Part shown: in pieces, positions 11,667 to 24,643 of the stretch
How the letters are laid out: each line of letters opens with the position of its first letter
How positions within the stretch are numbered: the stretch's first letter is position 1
Assembly: GCA_000727475.1 (NCBI GenBank)
Contig: KL647288.1
Location: 8,273,414 to 8,337,413 of the forward strand
DNA: 64,000 nucleotides
DNA from: Sarcocystis neurona
Lineage: Eukaryota; Apicomplexa; Conoidasida; Eucoccidiorida; Sarcocystidae
Reading direction: 5' to 3'
The notes under the pieces: model-generated
What the model was told of the DNA's origin: nothing
What the model saw: only the letters and a program-made list of their open reading frames with translations
The model's database searches: none
Program-made: the position numbers and the translations under genes

Positions 11667-14600
11667 ATGCTCGTTCATCTTCAACAGCAGCCGGCATCTT
11701 CTCGCAGCCGCCGGCGGGAAGAGAAGACCTGCTGCAGACTGCAGCCGTCTCAGCTGTCTCGTAGACATCTCAAGTTTTCAAAGTCCTACCTCGTGCTGCT
11801 GCTCGTATGCGTCTCTGTTCAGTTAAGCTGCTTGCCAAACTCTGTATACGTGCTCTTCTTGGCGGAGAACTATCACCCGCAGTTTTTTGCGAGGTGGGGA
11901 AACAACAGGAGTAGTACCAGAAGCAGCAGCAATAACTGCAGCAGCAGCAGCAGCAACACCAATGGCGACAGCAGCAACACCAGCCGCTATGTCTACAGCA
12001 GTAGAAGATGCGTAAGGTGCGTCACTCCTGCGGGGCAGCCGCAGACGTATACGTGGCCAGGCTTACTTGCGGCTGCTGCTGCTGCTGCCTCTGTTGGTGG
12101 GGCTCCCGGTTCTCTGCAGACTGACCCGCGGAGGGGAGAAGAGACAAGCCAAGTTGAAGGCCACCGGCTGTCAGACGCCGTTGTCCTTTCCCGTACGCAT
12201 TTTTCGGAGAAAGTGACAGCACGTGCCATAACAGCAGGGGAAATAGCAGCAGTAGCCGCTGCAGAAACTCGGCAAGCAGAAGTTCAGTCTCCTGCACAAA
12301 AGGAAGTACGTGGTGCAGCTTTTCCTGCACCAGAGCAAGAAGGAGGCGTCAACTACGTGGCTCCTGCTGATACTCCTGGGACACTCCCCGCAAACAGCAG
12401 CGGCAGCAGCCCCCTTGAGGCCGCGAGAGCGGCAGCAGCACCACAAGAGATCAGAAGAGGAGCAGAAGTAGTCGGTACAATCTTCTCAGGCGGAAGGTCA
12501 GAGAGATTTGAAAGAGTCGGTATTGCAACGCTTGCAGCACGCGCAACAGCAGCAGCAGCACAAAGAGCACTGGCATCACGAGAGGCAACGCCGCAGCCGC
12601 CACCTGCAGCTGCTGCAGCACGCAGAAACACAGGAACAGAAGAAGGAGAAGTAGCAGATAGAGACGCCGCGTCCTGCTGCGGCGTCGCAGCAGGACGCGG
12701 AGAAGAAGCCCGCACACGAAGGAGCATATCTTCAGGAAAAGAAAAAATCCACCTGGAGCCCATCTTCCGCGTTGCGTGGTTTTCCGATCTCCACCTCGAT
12801 CCCTTCTACGATGTAACAGCCGCTGCAGAGCACCAGTGCAGACGACCGCATGCGGTCGCTGCTGCAGTCGCTGCAGCTGCTGCTGCTGCCGCTGCAGCTA
12901 GCACAGACACGCAGCAGCACACAGGCGGCTACGTGGATGGTAAAGAGGAAGAAGAAGAAGAAGGAAACGCTGCGGCAGTTGCTGCGACACGAGGGAGTGC
13001 GCGTCCACTTGCAGAAGCAGTAGCAGCAGCACACCGGAGAGCGTCCTGGCCTCGAGAAGTACAGACAGCCGCAGGAGCAGCAGCAGCTGCAACAGAGGAC
13101 CGACTGTTTTACGCAGCAGTAGCAGCAGAACGTGGAACTTTTCCAGATGCACCAGCTGCGAAAACATACAAAAAAGCAGCTGCGGCACGGACAGGGAGTG
13201 GTGGAGAGTCTTCTGTGCGACGTAGAACAGCATCGCAGCACACAGAGCACGCAGCACTTCTCCTCGACAGAAACTGGCTTCAGCGGCAACAGAGAGAGGA
13301 GCAGGGGCAGCAGGAGCAGAGACTGCAGCGACAGGAACAGAAGCAGCATCCTCAGAAAAGAACGGAACCAGGCCACAACCACACGCTTCCGAGAAAAAGA
13401 CTGCGCAGTAGAAATCCGATTACGGAAGAGACAGAGGCATACCTGAAGACCGCGGGGGAAGACCAGAGCAGCAGGGCTCTCTTCCGCACGAGAAGTTCCC
13501 CTGGCAGCAGCAGCAGCAGGAGCACCGCGCACACTAACAGGAGCAGCTCGCGCGGAAGCAGCAAGAGCAGCAACAGCAGGTTACAGAGCAGCACCTGCAA
13601 CAACACGGTAGGCAGCAGCAGCACTAGCGGTACCGAAGTGCAGGCTCGTCGGAGGGCGGGAAGAACAGCAGCAGCAGGAGCGGATGACGTCTTGGCGAGC
13701 GCTGAGGCTGCAGAAGGTCTGCGGAGAATGGAGGCAGAAGCAGGTATAGCGTCCGCAGGTAAAACAGCAACGGGAGAGACAGCGCCAGCCCAAGAAGAGA
13801 CAGGATCGAAAGAAGACGTTTTTCGAAGCGGTGCCGCACATGCAGTTGAGGAAGAACTGTTGCAGTTGTTGACTGACACGGGGGAGGAAACGGATGTGCG
13901 CCTGGGACAAGCAGGCTGTGATAGTCCTCCCCTGCTGTTTACGCTTCTTCTGGACAGTATCGCTGAAGTAATGGGAGAAGGACAGCTTCCAGACAGCAGC
14001 CACCAGAGGGAAGAGGCACCAGATTCTCCTTGCCTGTCTCGCGGCACTAACAGCAGCAACACTCTTGAAGCGAACGCTGCCAAAGCCCCTGCTGTCGCCC
14101 ACACACCCTTGCCATCCGCTGCCGGTGCATCAGCTGCTTTGGAGCCGTTGTTGGCAGGCAGATTTGGGTCTGGCGTGTCTCCGAATTCCAGCGTAGCTAC
14201 TGCTGCTTCATCGTCTTCCTCCTCTTTCGTTGCCGCTGCTCCTCCTATTCCCATCTCTTTTGCTGCTGCTGCTGCTACAGCAAGGTCCTCCTCCTCCGCT
14301 GCTGCTGCTCCTGATTCTTTCTTTTCTGCCGCCGCTTCTCCTCCAGGTCGGCGCGGCCCAGGTGATCCGACGACAGCGGCAGGTGCCGCAGATGTACCTG
14401 TGGAAAGACAGCGGGGTGTGGCACTTGCTGCTGCGCACTTCCCGCAGCCCTGGGGCCTCCTACGGCTTAAGAGAAAGCCTACTGCTGTTGCTGTGTCACC
14501 ATTGCAGCTGCGGCATGATCGCGAACTGGCAGCCATACCAACAACAGCGCCTCCGCTCTCGCTTCGCGCTTCTCCTCGGCAACAGCAGCATCGGCACTCT

Positions 14601-16173
14601 AGAAAAGGGCACGACCAGCAGCAACCACGTCACTCACAGCAACAGCAGCTGCAAAACAGCGGAAAAGTCTATGAGCGCCGTCAGCGACATCCAGAGGGGA
14701 AGCACCGCCAGCGTGAACCCACAACCGAACGGCAGGCACAGCAGGAGACGCACTCTGCAAAGGCACCTCCGCATAACGAGCGAGAATGCGACGACTACAG
14801 GCAGAGAAAACAGCAGCAGCAGACAGCAACAACTCAGGCGAATTCCAGCAACTCGCTTCCTATTGACGCTCTCTTAGTGACCGGGGACATCGCGGCTCAC
14901 TACGGCAACTCGGACGCCTGGTTGCGGTAGGACTTGGAGATTTTTCCTGCAGTGTACGCATGCTGCTGATGAGTCCAACAGCTCCTGGCACGTCTCCTGC
15001 TCGAGTGAGCAGCGGCGTTTCCTCAGCCTCCTCCTCGTCCTCCGTCAGTCGCAGTCGGTTACCTGCGTGATACGATGGAGCCAACGCGGCTCGAATTGAA
15101 AAGTCGCCTGATCTACTCTTCAGCTGGAAACACACACGTGTACATATACATGTCTGGATATACATACATATGTGTGCGCTATGTACAGACACGTGTATCT
15201 ATATGTATGTATGTATGTGTGTATATATATATATCCGTTCTCTGAGTATTTATACATACGAACCTATATGTGCGCATTCGTATACATGTATTCGTACATG
15301 TGCACACATTCTACACATACGTGCGGCTATTCATATTCTATGTACGTACCTACATGTATGTATCCACACATTACGTACGTCCCTGTATACGCCTGAGTTC
15401 TGCATGTACCTGCTTGCGTCATACCCAGACACCCAACATACTACATCCGTCCGTCATACTTACACAAGTTTAAACGCACGCGTTTAAACTTACACATGTA
15501 TGCATCACACATAGAGAGGCACATACACACATACCTATGTCCCTCCGTACAAGTACTTACTGACATACAATATATATATATGTATATACATGAATGCAGA
15601 TGTTATGCACACATGCATGTGTGCACATCCATGTGTACGTAGACACAGACACGCGTCCATACCTTCATACAGACATCTTTCCTAGGTACAAGCAAGACAT
15701 GTGTATGCACACATACAGACGTTCCATATGTACCTGCATGCATCCCCACACTTGGTCCACTGTACGACACGGCCAGTAAAAGACCGTGTGCGTGCCGCCA
15801 TTTGTTTTTATGCATGTCCACCTGGACATCGGTAGGCTTCGTTGCCGTGTCTCTTGCATGGGAAGAAGCTTCCTCTTCTCTGGGAGGAGCTGCGCTTCAC
15901 GTGTCTGTGTGTGTGTATGTATCGTCCTGCGTGTGGGGCTGCAGATAGCCGTGCTTCAGCAGGTTTCTCTGTTTAGTGGCCCCAGGACTTGCTGATGCAA
16001 CAGGGCTGTTTTTGACAACGTCTCACGTCTTTTCCTGCAGCAACGGTCGTGGAAGGAGCGTCCACACGGCTCGCCCTGCTGTTGCCTGCGCTCTCTTGAA
16101 AATTCCCTTCCAGAGAGGCTTTACATGCGGCTCAGTCACTGTGTACCCTCTGCTGCTGCAGATGTGTGTGTGG

Positions 16174-16204
<31 letters not shown>

Positions 16205-19200
16205 AATGCTTGTGTGTGTGGCTCTACTGTGCACACGTATAGTTATTCGTCTACTTTTGTATTTATATGAGGCTCTCTTTCTTTTTCTCTTACGTATCTC
16301 CGTATATGTGGACATGCCTTTCTTCTGTCTGTATACGGTCTTCTGATTCCCCGGTTGCTGCTGCAGGATGAATGCGATCAAGGTCGCCTCCAACCTTCTC
16401 TTTTCCCGCTTCGGCACTGCTCTTCACGGTGTTGCGGGTGCTGCTTCTTCTGCTGCGGCAGGTGTGCTAGTGTCTCACTGCCGCGAGCGCGGCGCGCTGG
16501 TGCTGCTGCCAAGGATTGCTGGGACTGCTGCCGCTCCTGCCGACCCCCCTGCAGCTGGGGGTCCTACGACTGGTGCTGTCGTCGCCTGGCGTGCTGTGAC
16601 TACCCGTGGTGCAGCTCGTAACGGTCGCCCTGCTGGGATTTGCTCAAGCAGCAGCACGAGAAAGAGTTGTCTTTGTAGCACTGGCAGTGACACGTGTGCC
16701 GCTGCTGCTGCTCCTCTGTAGGTCGCGGCAGCTTGCTCCTACCGCTTCTGACCCTCGTGCTGCTGCCGCCTTTTCTTACTCTCTCTGCTGCTGTCTCTTC
16801 ATCTTTTCTGCGATGGTTTCGGCTGCAGGTGCTGATGCTGCACAAGAAGACGGAGACGGAGGAGCTGCTGCTGCTGCTGCTTTAAAGAGGACAACAGGCA
16901 TGCAACTGATTTTCGTAGTAGGAAATAATGATATGCCGATGAACTACTACATCCCGGCTAACCTGACCGCCTGGTCGCAGGCGCTCTATTCTCTCTGGCG
17001 AGGGCACGTCTTGCCCACTGACGCTGCAACCAAACATGTACGAACGGAGCGAAAAAACACCGGCTTCCTCGGCTGTGCACGCGCGCCACCAGCAGCCGCA
17101 GCAGCAGCGGTCTGTACGCGGTGAATCCGAAAGCAGCAATGGAAGCCACCTACATACCTTGCGCGCAGGTGCAGAGAGCAGAGGAGTTTCTTTTTTGACG
17201 ACGGACCGCGAGCAGCACATTCCTCTGCTGCACACAATCAAACGTAGCAGCAACAGCAGCAGGCAGCGGGGCACCTGCACGAAGAAATGCTGTGGTTTAA
17301 GGACGTGTAGTAGCAACAAATACACCCAGCGCAACACGACAGTAGCAACAGCCTACTGGCTGCAGCAGACAGGTGGGACGCTGCTGCCGGTCAAAACGCT
17401 TCAGCACATACCAGACGCCCGTCCAGCCTACTGCTGCGCACACCCGTGATATACTGTACGTACGTTCCCGCACACCCTTTGCTTGTCTGCTGTCCTTGGG
17501 TTAACGAAGGATGGTCACACGCTGCGGCAGCAACATGCATCTTGAGGTATTATAAGATATATACATATATATACATAGGGAGCACACGCTGTATGTATGT
17601 ATGTATATATGGACAACATATATATATATATATGACACATTGCATTTGTATATATATGTATATATATATATATATTTGTATATTGGGTACACGATGTATA
17701 TGGGTGTATGTGGACACTATTTACATATATGTATATATACGCATATGCGGACACTATGTGTGTATATATATATATATGTGGCACAATCCAGACTCGTTTT
17801 ATCCGCAGCGATGTGCTTGAATGTTGTGGCGAATGCGTACTAATAGAAAAAAGTGAATGTATAAAAGAGGCGACATGCAACGATGGGAAAGGTTGCGCTA
17901 CAGGCTGCTCGCGTGCGGAGCTGTGGAGCAGCAGCAGCGACAGTTGAGAGTGGAGGGCCGTGCGGCGGCAGCAGCAGCAGCAGGAAAAGACAGCTGCACG
18001 CGTCATAGATGTGCGACACAAAGAAGCAGCAAGTGAAGTGCTTCAGCACCAGCGGAGAGCAGCAAGACAACGGCAGCAGCAGGAACAGCGGACACGGGAG
18101 ACGACACTCTTCATTTTCATGCCCACAGCGTGCCGCGGCGCCACACAAAGGAGAGTTACATACCTAGATATGTACTCTCGTGTATATATATATATATATT
18201 GACACCGTCGTATGAACACGCATACATACATATCTATATATGTATATGTATACACTTGTTTATGTACATATACACACAGGGGAATAGAAAGATAGACGTG
18301 GCAGCATCGCGCTGTGTGTGTGAGACGCATACTGCTTGAAGCGCACAGTGAAGGGATAAAGAGATGCACATTTTTTGTTTTGTACATTGACTCTAGGCTC
18401 TGCTGGCGCGTTGTGCTGCTGTTTCCATGTTAAAGGGTTGCTGCTGGCGCTGCGTCTATACGCTGTTTTTTGTCACTGCTGACGGCCACAAAAAAACAGC
18501 TAGGGCACGGGCACTGCTGGAGCTCGTTTCTCACTGCCCCGCTGTCCTGTACGCAGCGTAAGGGTTTGTCCACGCTGGCGTAAGGACCGCACGACTCTTC
18601 TGCTGCTGCTGCTGCAAGAGGAACAGAGAGAGGAAAAGAGAGGGGGGAAAAGGGGAACAGAAGGAAGGGAAGAGGAAGAAACGCCTGCTGCTGCGTCTGT
18701 TCTCCCACGCGCCGCTGCTGGTACTGTGCGCGCGCCTTCTGCAGCAGCGTTCGCCCCTGCTGCGCAAGAGTAGAACGAGGTAGTCCATGACGGCGGCCTC
18801 CTCATCTGCTGCTCCTGCTGCGGGGTTAACAACCTTGGCGCTGCTGTCTCCACCTGCCGCTCTCTTTTGTCGACCTGCTGCAGACGTTCGAGCGCGGCTT
18901 GTACTACACCACCAGCCTGTGGAGGCGACCCGCCGTCAAAATTCTGGCGTTGAATACGATCTTCTACTCTCGGATGGCGTGGCTGTCTGCTGTTGCTGAT
19001 CTGCGCCGGCAAGGAAAACTGCAAGACGTTATTGATGGAAAATATGAACTCCTCACTGGCAGTGACCCAGGTACTCTACCCGCTGCTCTCCCAGAGGGAG
19101 GCTCCCGCTGCCTCTGCTGCTGCCGAAGTGACGTCCTCTCCTGCGGCTGCCAAGGTTGTTCCTTGCCCTGCTGCTGCCGGGGTGCTCCTGCTCCTGCTGG

Positions 19201-22200
19201 TGCCGAAATTGCTACTTCGCCTGCTGCAGCCGAGACTCTACCGTTCCGTCTGCTGCCGCTGACTTCTTGCCCTGCTGCTGCTGAGGCCGCTCCTTCTTTT
19301 GCTGCTGCTTGGGCTTCCTCTGCTGCTTGAGCTCCTGCTCCAGCTGCTGCCTCGGCTCCTTCTTCCGTTGCTTCTTCCCTCAGCGAAAAATGGGCCGCTG
19401 TTGCTACTGTGTCGGTGTGCGGGCGCGACCTTCTGCACGTGACGGCTGCTTCCGCTGGTACCGTGTCCTGCGGGCGGACCTTTTCTATCTACTTGCTGCC
19501 TTTGCCGTTGCATGTGTCTTCGTGTGTCTGCTGCTCCACTTCTTCCTCCACAACTACCTTTTGCTCGCTGCTGCTGCTGCTTCCTTCTGCTTCCCTCCGA
19601 CAGTGTCCTGCTTCTTGTCATTCTGAGTTGCGTCTCCTTTCTCTCTCTCGGTTCTGCTGCTGCTGCGCCAAGATCATCGTAGCTCTCCGTGCGTCTGCTG
19701 CTGCTGCTGCTCTAACAGACGTTGTGCTGTTGCAGATGTTTCCTTTTTTGTGGCTCACCGTTGTCGCTGCTGCTGCGGAGTCCAATACACAAGACCGTAC
19801 ACACATACGTACCAAAGAACGCCCAGCCGTCTCTGCAGTAGAAGGTACACATGCTGCTGCGGACTGCTTGTTCCAAGGTTTGTTGGCCCACCCGTAGTTC
19901 GGCAATCAGTCGCTGTTTCCTTTTATTGTGGAAAAGAAGTATGTCGTACAAATTAGAGTACTTTACCGGCTGAACAAGGAAAGGCTGCGTTGCCGACGGA
20001 CACCGTCTCTCCCTGCGCATCACCGCACCAACGTGGGGCGCTTTCCTGTCGCAGCGGGACAGTTCGCGTGGATGGAGAAACAACTGGAGGAGGCGCGCAA
20101 GAACCAGGAGCAGGTAAATTGCTCCGGAGAAGCGGCTTCAACAGCCACACGCTCTCTGCTCCTGCACGTAGACTTAAGCGCTTTCTGCAGGAACAACGAA
20201 CTGTTCCACGCGCTGCTGCGGAAAAAGTCTGAACGTGGGCCGCTGCAGCCGGAGAAGCAGGCTGTGTGCCGCTGAACGATAGGCGAAACACGAAAATATT
20301 TATACACGTACATATACGTATATATGTAGAATATACATATATATATATGCCATTGCCCGTTCAAGAGGGTGCCTTCGTGGTCCTGAGCATGTGAAGGGCA
20401 GTAGTATTAGGCGGTGCGCTGGACGCCAAAAAGGTGGAGGTTGACAACAGTCCACAAACACCCGTGGAGACGCCTAGTTTCCACACCTCGCATTTTTCAG
20501 GAGGGTTTTTTATATGTGTGTCGTCGTGCGCACGTATGTGTATATAGTTCTGAATGTCTTGGTATATACCTTGCTACACGCCCCCTTTGGCCGTCCTGGT
20601 GTGGTGCTGCCGCGCTGGGGCAGCCTCGCTACAGCACCCGCTTCTTTATCAAGTACTCTGCCGCTGCTGCTGTCGTCTGCTTGTAGTGACACTGCGGCCT
20701 GTGGCGCAGCGCACATAAGTTGATCTTCCCAGATGCTCCTGTCGCTGTTCTGCTGCTGCTGCCGTCTGCTGTGTAGTTGCACTGCGGCCTGTGGCGCAGC
20801 GCACATAAGTAGATTTCTCTCGGTGCTCCTGTCGCTGTTTCGCCCGTGGCAAGTTGGGCTTCTCAACGGTGCAGCACCGCGTGTAACTTTCACAGGTTCC
20901 CTTCCTGTAGAGGAATTCTATACAAGCAGGCGCCACCAGAAAGGTTTGTACGAACGCGTGTATATATATATGTATATATATAGAGAGAGGAGACACATAA
21001 ACAGAGACGGAGAGAGACACAGACACACAGACGTAGTGGCGCACCTTTTTAGGCGCTAGTGAACATGTGGCTCTGGGCGTGCTTCAAGCGTCCACCTGCT
21101 CCCTGTGCGTCACAGCTAATGCTCGGCGATAGCTCGTTAGCAGGGAAAACTTCTCCTTCTGCAGTCTGCAAGTCATCTGTTTTTTCTGATGTTGCCGCTC
21201 CCGTTGCCCCTGTTGAGGCTGTGGCTGCCGTTGGCCTGCTGCTCCTGCTCCCACTGCGATGAGTTCTGCCGCTGGGCGGGTCCTGTTGATCTTTCCTCGC
21301 CGTCTGGTGTTGCTGCCGCTCCTGTTGCTCTTTCCGGTTCTCCTGCTACTGGTTCCTTTCCTGCTGTTGCCGCCGCACTTTTTTCTGCTGCTTCTGCTGG
21401 TCTGGTGTGCGACTGCTGCTGTGGCCGCTGCCGGTTTTGCTGCTCATGTTCCACAGGTGCTCTTGGTCGGGCACGTTCCCCCAGGGATAAGTCACCACTT
21501 CGAGACGAGGCTGCAGCATGTGCATCAGTGGCGCAAGCAATATCTCGTCAGGTAATGTAGCAGCTCTTCTGCATGCGTCTTGTTGCATGACGACAAGAAC
21601 AGGCTAGGAAGGAGACGTGGTACTTCGCAAGCACGCCAAAAATTCCTTCCACCTCGTCACTTCTCCTCTGCGCTTGTGCTGCCCGCGCTCGCTTGCAGTT
21701 CGGTTTTCCATTGCCGCTCTGTCTGACGTTGAGGTCAGTCACGCAGATCTTTTCTATTTCAGCAGCAGTCCCTGCTTAGGGCAAGGACTTGGATAACAGT
21801 CTTGGCGCCCCGGCATTTAGTAGTGACCTTTTTTCACGTTCGAGTTGCACGTTCATGCGCCTTTGCCTCAACCTCTTAGGGATGCATATATATATATATA
21901 TATATATACATACGTATGCCGGCTGGAAACACGCCTCTGCTGCTGTGTGCTGTGTCCGGGCGGCTGCTACGTGCTATTTTGTCGCTGTCTTCATGCACCA
22001 CACGTCCACATTGTACAGACGTGTCGATGTGACTCGTTTTTGCCAGATGAGTCGCTATGAAAATGGTTCCCGCTACGTACGTGTATGTATATGTATATGT
22101 ATATATGTGTGTATATGTATATATGTATGTATACGTATATGTGTGTGCATAGATATGTATATATGGGCGTATATGTATATGTTTGTATATCTTCTGTGTG

Positions 22201-24643
22201 CACCTGAAACATTTGATCCCCTCGTCAGCCGCAGAAGACGCCTACTTCGTCTGATCTTCGAACTTTCTTTTGTCACTCTCGCGCGCGTGCGTGTTACCCG
22301 TCTGCTTCACCTACTGCAGCTGTCACTCCTGGGCTGGAACGCGAGGTGATTTGTCTTCTACGTGCGCACGTGCTCTTATAGTCTGAGTTTGTTTTTGTGG
22401 GTTGCTGCTGAAGGGCCATGTAGCGTGCTCGCTGAGTCAGAGGCCCACTAAGCACGGCCCGGTGTCTATATCTACTCTTAATGGGACCCCTTAGTTTTGC
22501 GTATGGGCTACTTGCACTTCCTCGCGTTCGCGTTGGGCTGCATCGGCAGCGGGGTCGGTCCATTACGCATGGGAGTGTCTCGTATTTCTGCGTGCGCGTG
22601 GTGAGGCTTTTGCTTGTTTAGCTGCACGGTGTTGCTCACATCGCATGCGCACACGACGACGCCACTGAAAACAGCAGTGACAACTGCATGTTCACTTCAT
22701 CGTCTGGTGCAGCCACAAGGATTTCTGTCCCTGTCTTTCTCCACACGCACTGCTGCATATGCTCAGATGTTCAGTCTGCAGTGGTCCTCTGCTCGTATGC
22801 TCTGGTAGTGGTGAAGGTAAGAGATTCGGCTGCGCTTACCGCAAGCCGCATGCGCGAAGGGGCCAGCAGCAGCACTGTGCCTGCGTAGTTACAAGGGCTC
22901 GCATTTTTGCGTGCAGAGCTGGAGCTGTCAATGCTGCTGAGATTTACGGCTCCTGCAGGATAACAGAACGCTTCATGTTGAGGCCTATTGTGGACGTATC
23001 CTTAGGTGCAGAACCACGTCGCTGCGATGTAGGGCCCAACCACACTTGCCCATACATGCGTGCGTGCTGGGTAATAGCTTTACACGCAGATCGCGGTATG
23101 TAGAGAGCCAGATTTGACTAATCAGGCGCGTCTACCTGGAGGGGCCCGTGAAACACTGGCTGTTATTCGTGTATATCTGTCTCGGGGATGCGGAGGCGCA
23201 CTCAGCTGTCTAAGAACTTCGCTTGGAGCACTCAGACAAGCGTATCCGGACGAAGAACTGTATGGGATAGTCTGCTGCTGCTGCTGCAGGTACCGTGAAC
23301 TGGCGATTCAATACGCCGATGTTATCCTCGCTCACTTGTACGGCCACGTGCATGCAGACACAGTCAAGTTGCTAGCGACGCAACCCGCAGTAAACCCACG
23401 TGAGAAGAACGACGCGTTTGCAACTACTGATGCTTCTTCGCGTCTCTCCAGATCTTCTTCGATCAAATCCCCTGCTAGGTCTCGTAACTACATCCCTGCC
23501 GCGGCTGGAGCTGACGAAGCTGTTGACGGCGCTCTTGCCTTTGGCCGCCCCCATACTGCTGCTGCCAGTCCACCTCCACCTCCTTTTGACAGCGCTGCAG
23601 TTGGTGGTGGCCCGACTGATGCTGCTGCATTCGACGTTGCTTTCGACGGTTTTGCGGCTGCTCGTCAATCTGACACTTTGGAAGGAGTATTTGACACGCA
23701 GGCAGACACAACAGCAGACCTCTGTTCTTCTGCAAGTGGGGAATATCAACCACTCCTCACCTGTCCTGCCATTTCTCCTATTCACGGAAATAATCCTGCG
23801 TGGCGCGCGTTAGTGTTTGGCGTACGCACGTTTCCGACAGCAGCGCCGGTCAACGCCGCAGCAGAACCGCCGCGGGAATATCTGCTGCTGGACCACACTC
23901 AATATTTTATGCCGCTCTACGGCTTCACGCCTATTCACCGCAAACCCACATCCTTCAGCAGCGATTCTCCCTCCGACGCAGTCTACAGGCCTGCCGGTGC
24001 CGGCGCATGCACGAGACATGCAACTTGTACCGCTGGTGCACCAGCACCTCAGAACGGAGACCCGCTCTTCCGTCCTGCCCCACCTGTACGTTCGTACTCG
24101 TTGTTGTATCCTGCCGTATTTCCTGAGGCGGTTGCTGCGCGTCCTGCTCCTCCTGCATCTGGTGCTACCACTGCGCTTGAGACGACCGCTTCTTCTGTTT
24201 CTACGGCCTCCGCAGCAACCGACTCTTCCGCGGCTCGCTCTGCCCTCTCCTCTCCGATCAGTGGGGGTTCCTTCCAAGGTAGTGCGCAATGGGGACGTCG
24301 GCCCTGGGCCGTACCCCCGGACGCTGGTGCTGTTCGTGAACTGGGGGCTGCCGGCAGCTGCTGCAATGCGGCTGATGTTCCGACGGCCTGCTCAAAGAAG
24401 ATGCTGAAATTCTTTTTTGAGTACACTTTTTCTCAAGCATACCCGCTTCAGTGTATCAGCGGACCCTCGCTAAAATACTTGATTCCACTCCTCGCGTTCA
24501 GTCCGTCCTTATACAGTACATATGAATGGCACGTCTTCTCGGGAGGCAACTTAGTCACAAACCGCCTGCGCGTATGTGAAGCATACGTTTCCACCCCTCT
24601 TGAGTATCAGAGGTGCGTCCAGGGGTGTAATCTTACGCTCTGA
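11667..24643 (+). CDS. Calcineurin-like metallophosphoesterase, acid sphingomyelinase-like / endopolyphosphatase-like, seven exons
   Basis: Exons: 11667-14926, 16367-16428, 16829-17037, 18884-19070, 20055-20113, 21457-21551 and 23290-24643. Every junction is GT...AG and phase-compatible, totalling 5226 nt (1741 residues). Family motifs occur in order: motif I WFSDLHLDPF (D374, H376), motif II LLVTGDIAAHY (D1074), motif III GNND (1139-1142), then QFAWMEKQL, GHVPPG (H1265) and YGHVHA (H1310, H1312). The C-terminus has ISPIHGNNPAW, LLLDHTQYFMP and a Cys-rich end, as in acid sphingomyelinase-like phosphodiesterases. GNND rather than GNHE recalls fungal endopolyphosphatases (PPN1), so the substrate (phosphodiester or polyphosphate) is open. 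Residues about 38-65 form a hydrophobic signal/anchor, so a secretory or vacuolar location is inferred. About 700 Ala/Gln/Ser/Arg-rich residues separate motifs I and II. Intron (CTG)n tracts abut several acceptors. Exon 1 may hide a further intron. Confidence 0.85.
16182..16205. repeat. (TA)n microsatellite in intron 1 of the phosphoesterase gene
   Basis: A perfect alternating AT tract of about 24 bases lies 160 bases upstream of the exon 2 acceptor. Similar tracts lie in the other introns at about 17560-17780 (several), 18186-18200, 20335-20348, 21886-21909 and 22080-22190. Confidence 0.85.
20661..20840. repeat. Two-copy tandem repeat, 90-bp period, in intron 5 of the phosphoesterase gene
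   Basis: Units of 90 bp begin near 20661 and 20751. The 30-base core starting ACTGCGGCCTGTGGCGCAGC is identical at 20691 and 20781, while the flanks differ by scattered substitutions. It lies between exons 5 and 6, so it is intronic. Confidence 0.85.

Noticed and set aside
12732..13532. 266-residue - strand frame rich in Cys, Leu and Ser
   Set aside because: It is an antisense shadow of CAG repeats in the same exon.
13352..14536. 394-residue open frame on the - strand inside phosphoesterase exon 1
   Set aside because: It is the antisense of CAG/GCA runs, giving Ala/Leu/Ser homopolymers without motifs, while the + frame carries the catalytic motifs.
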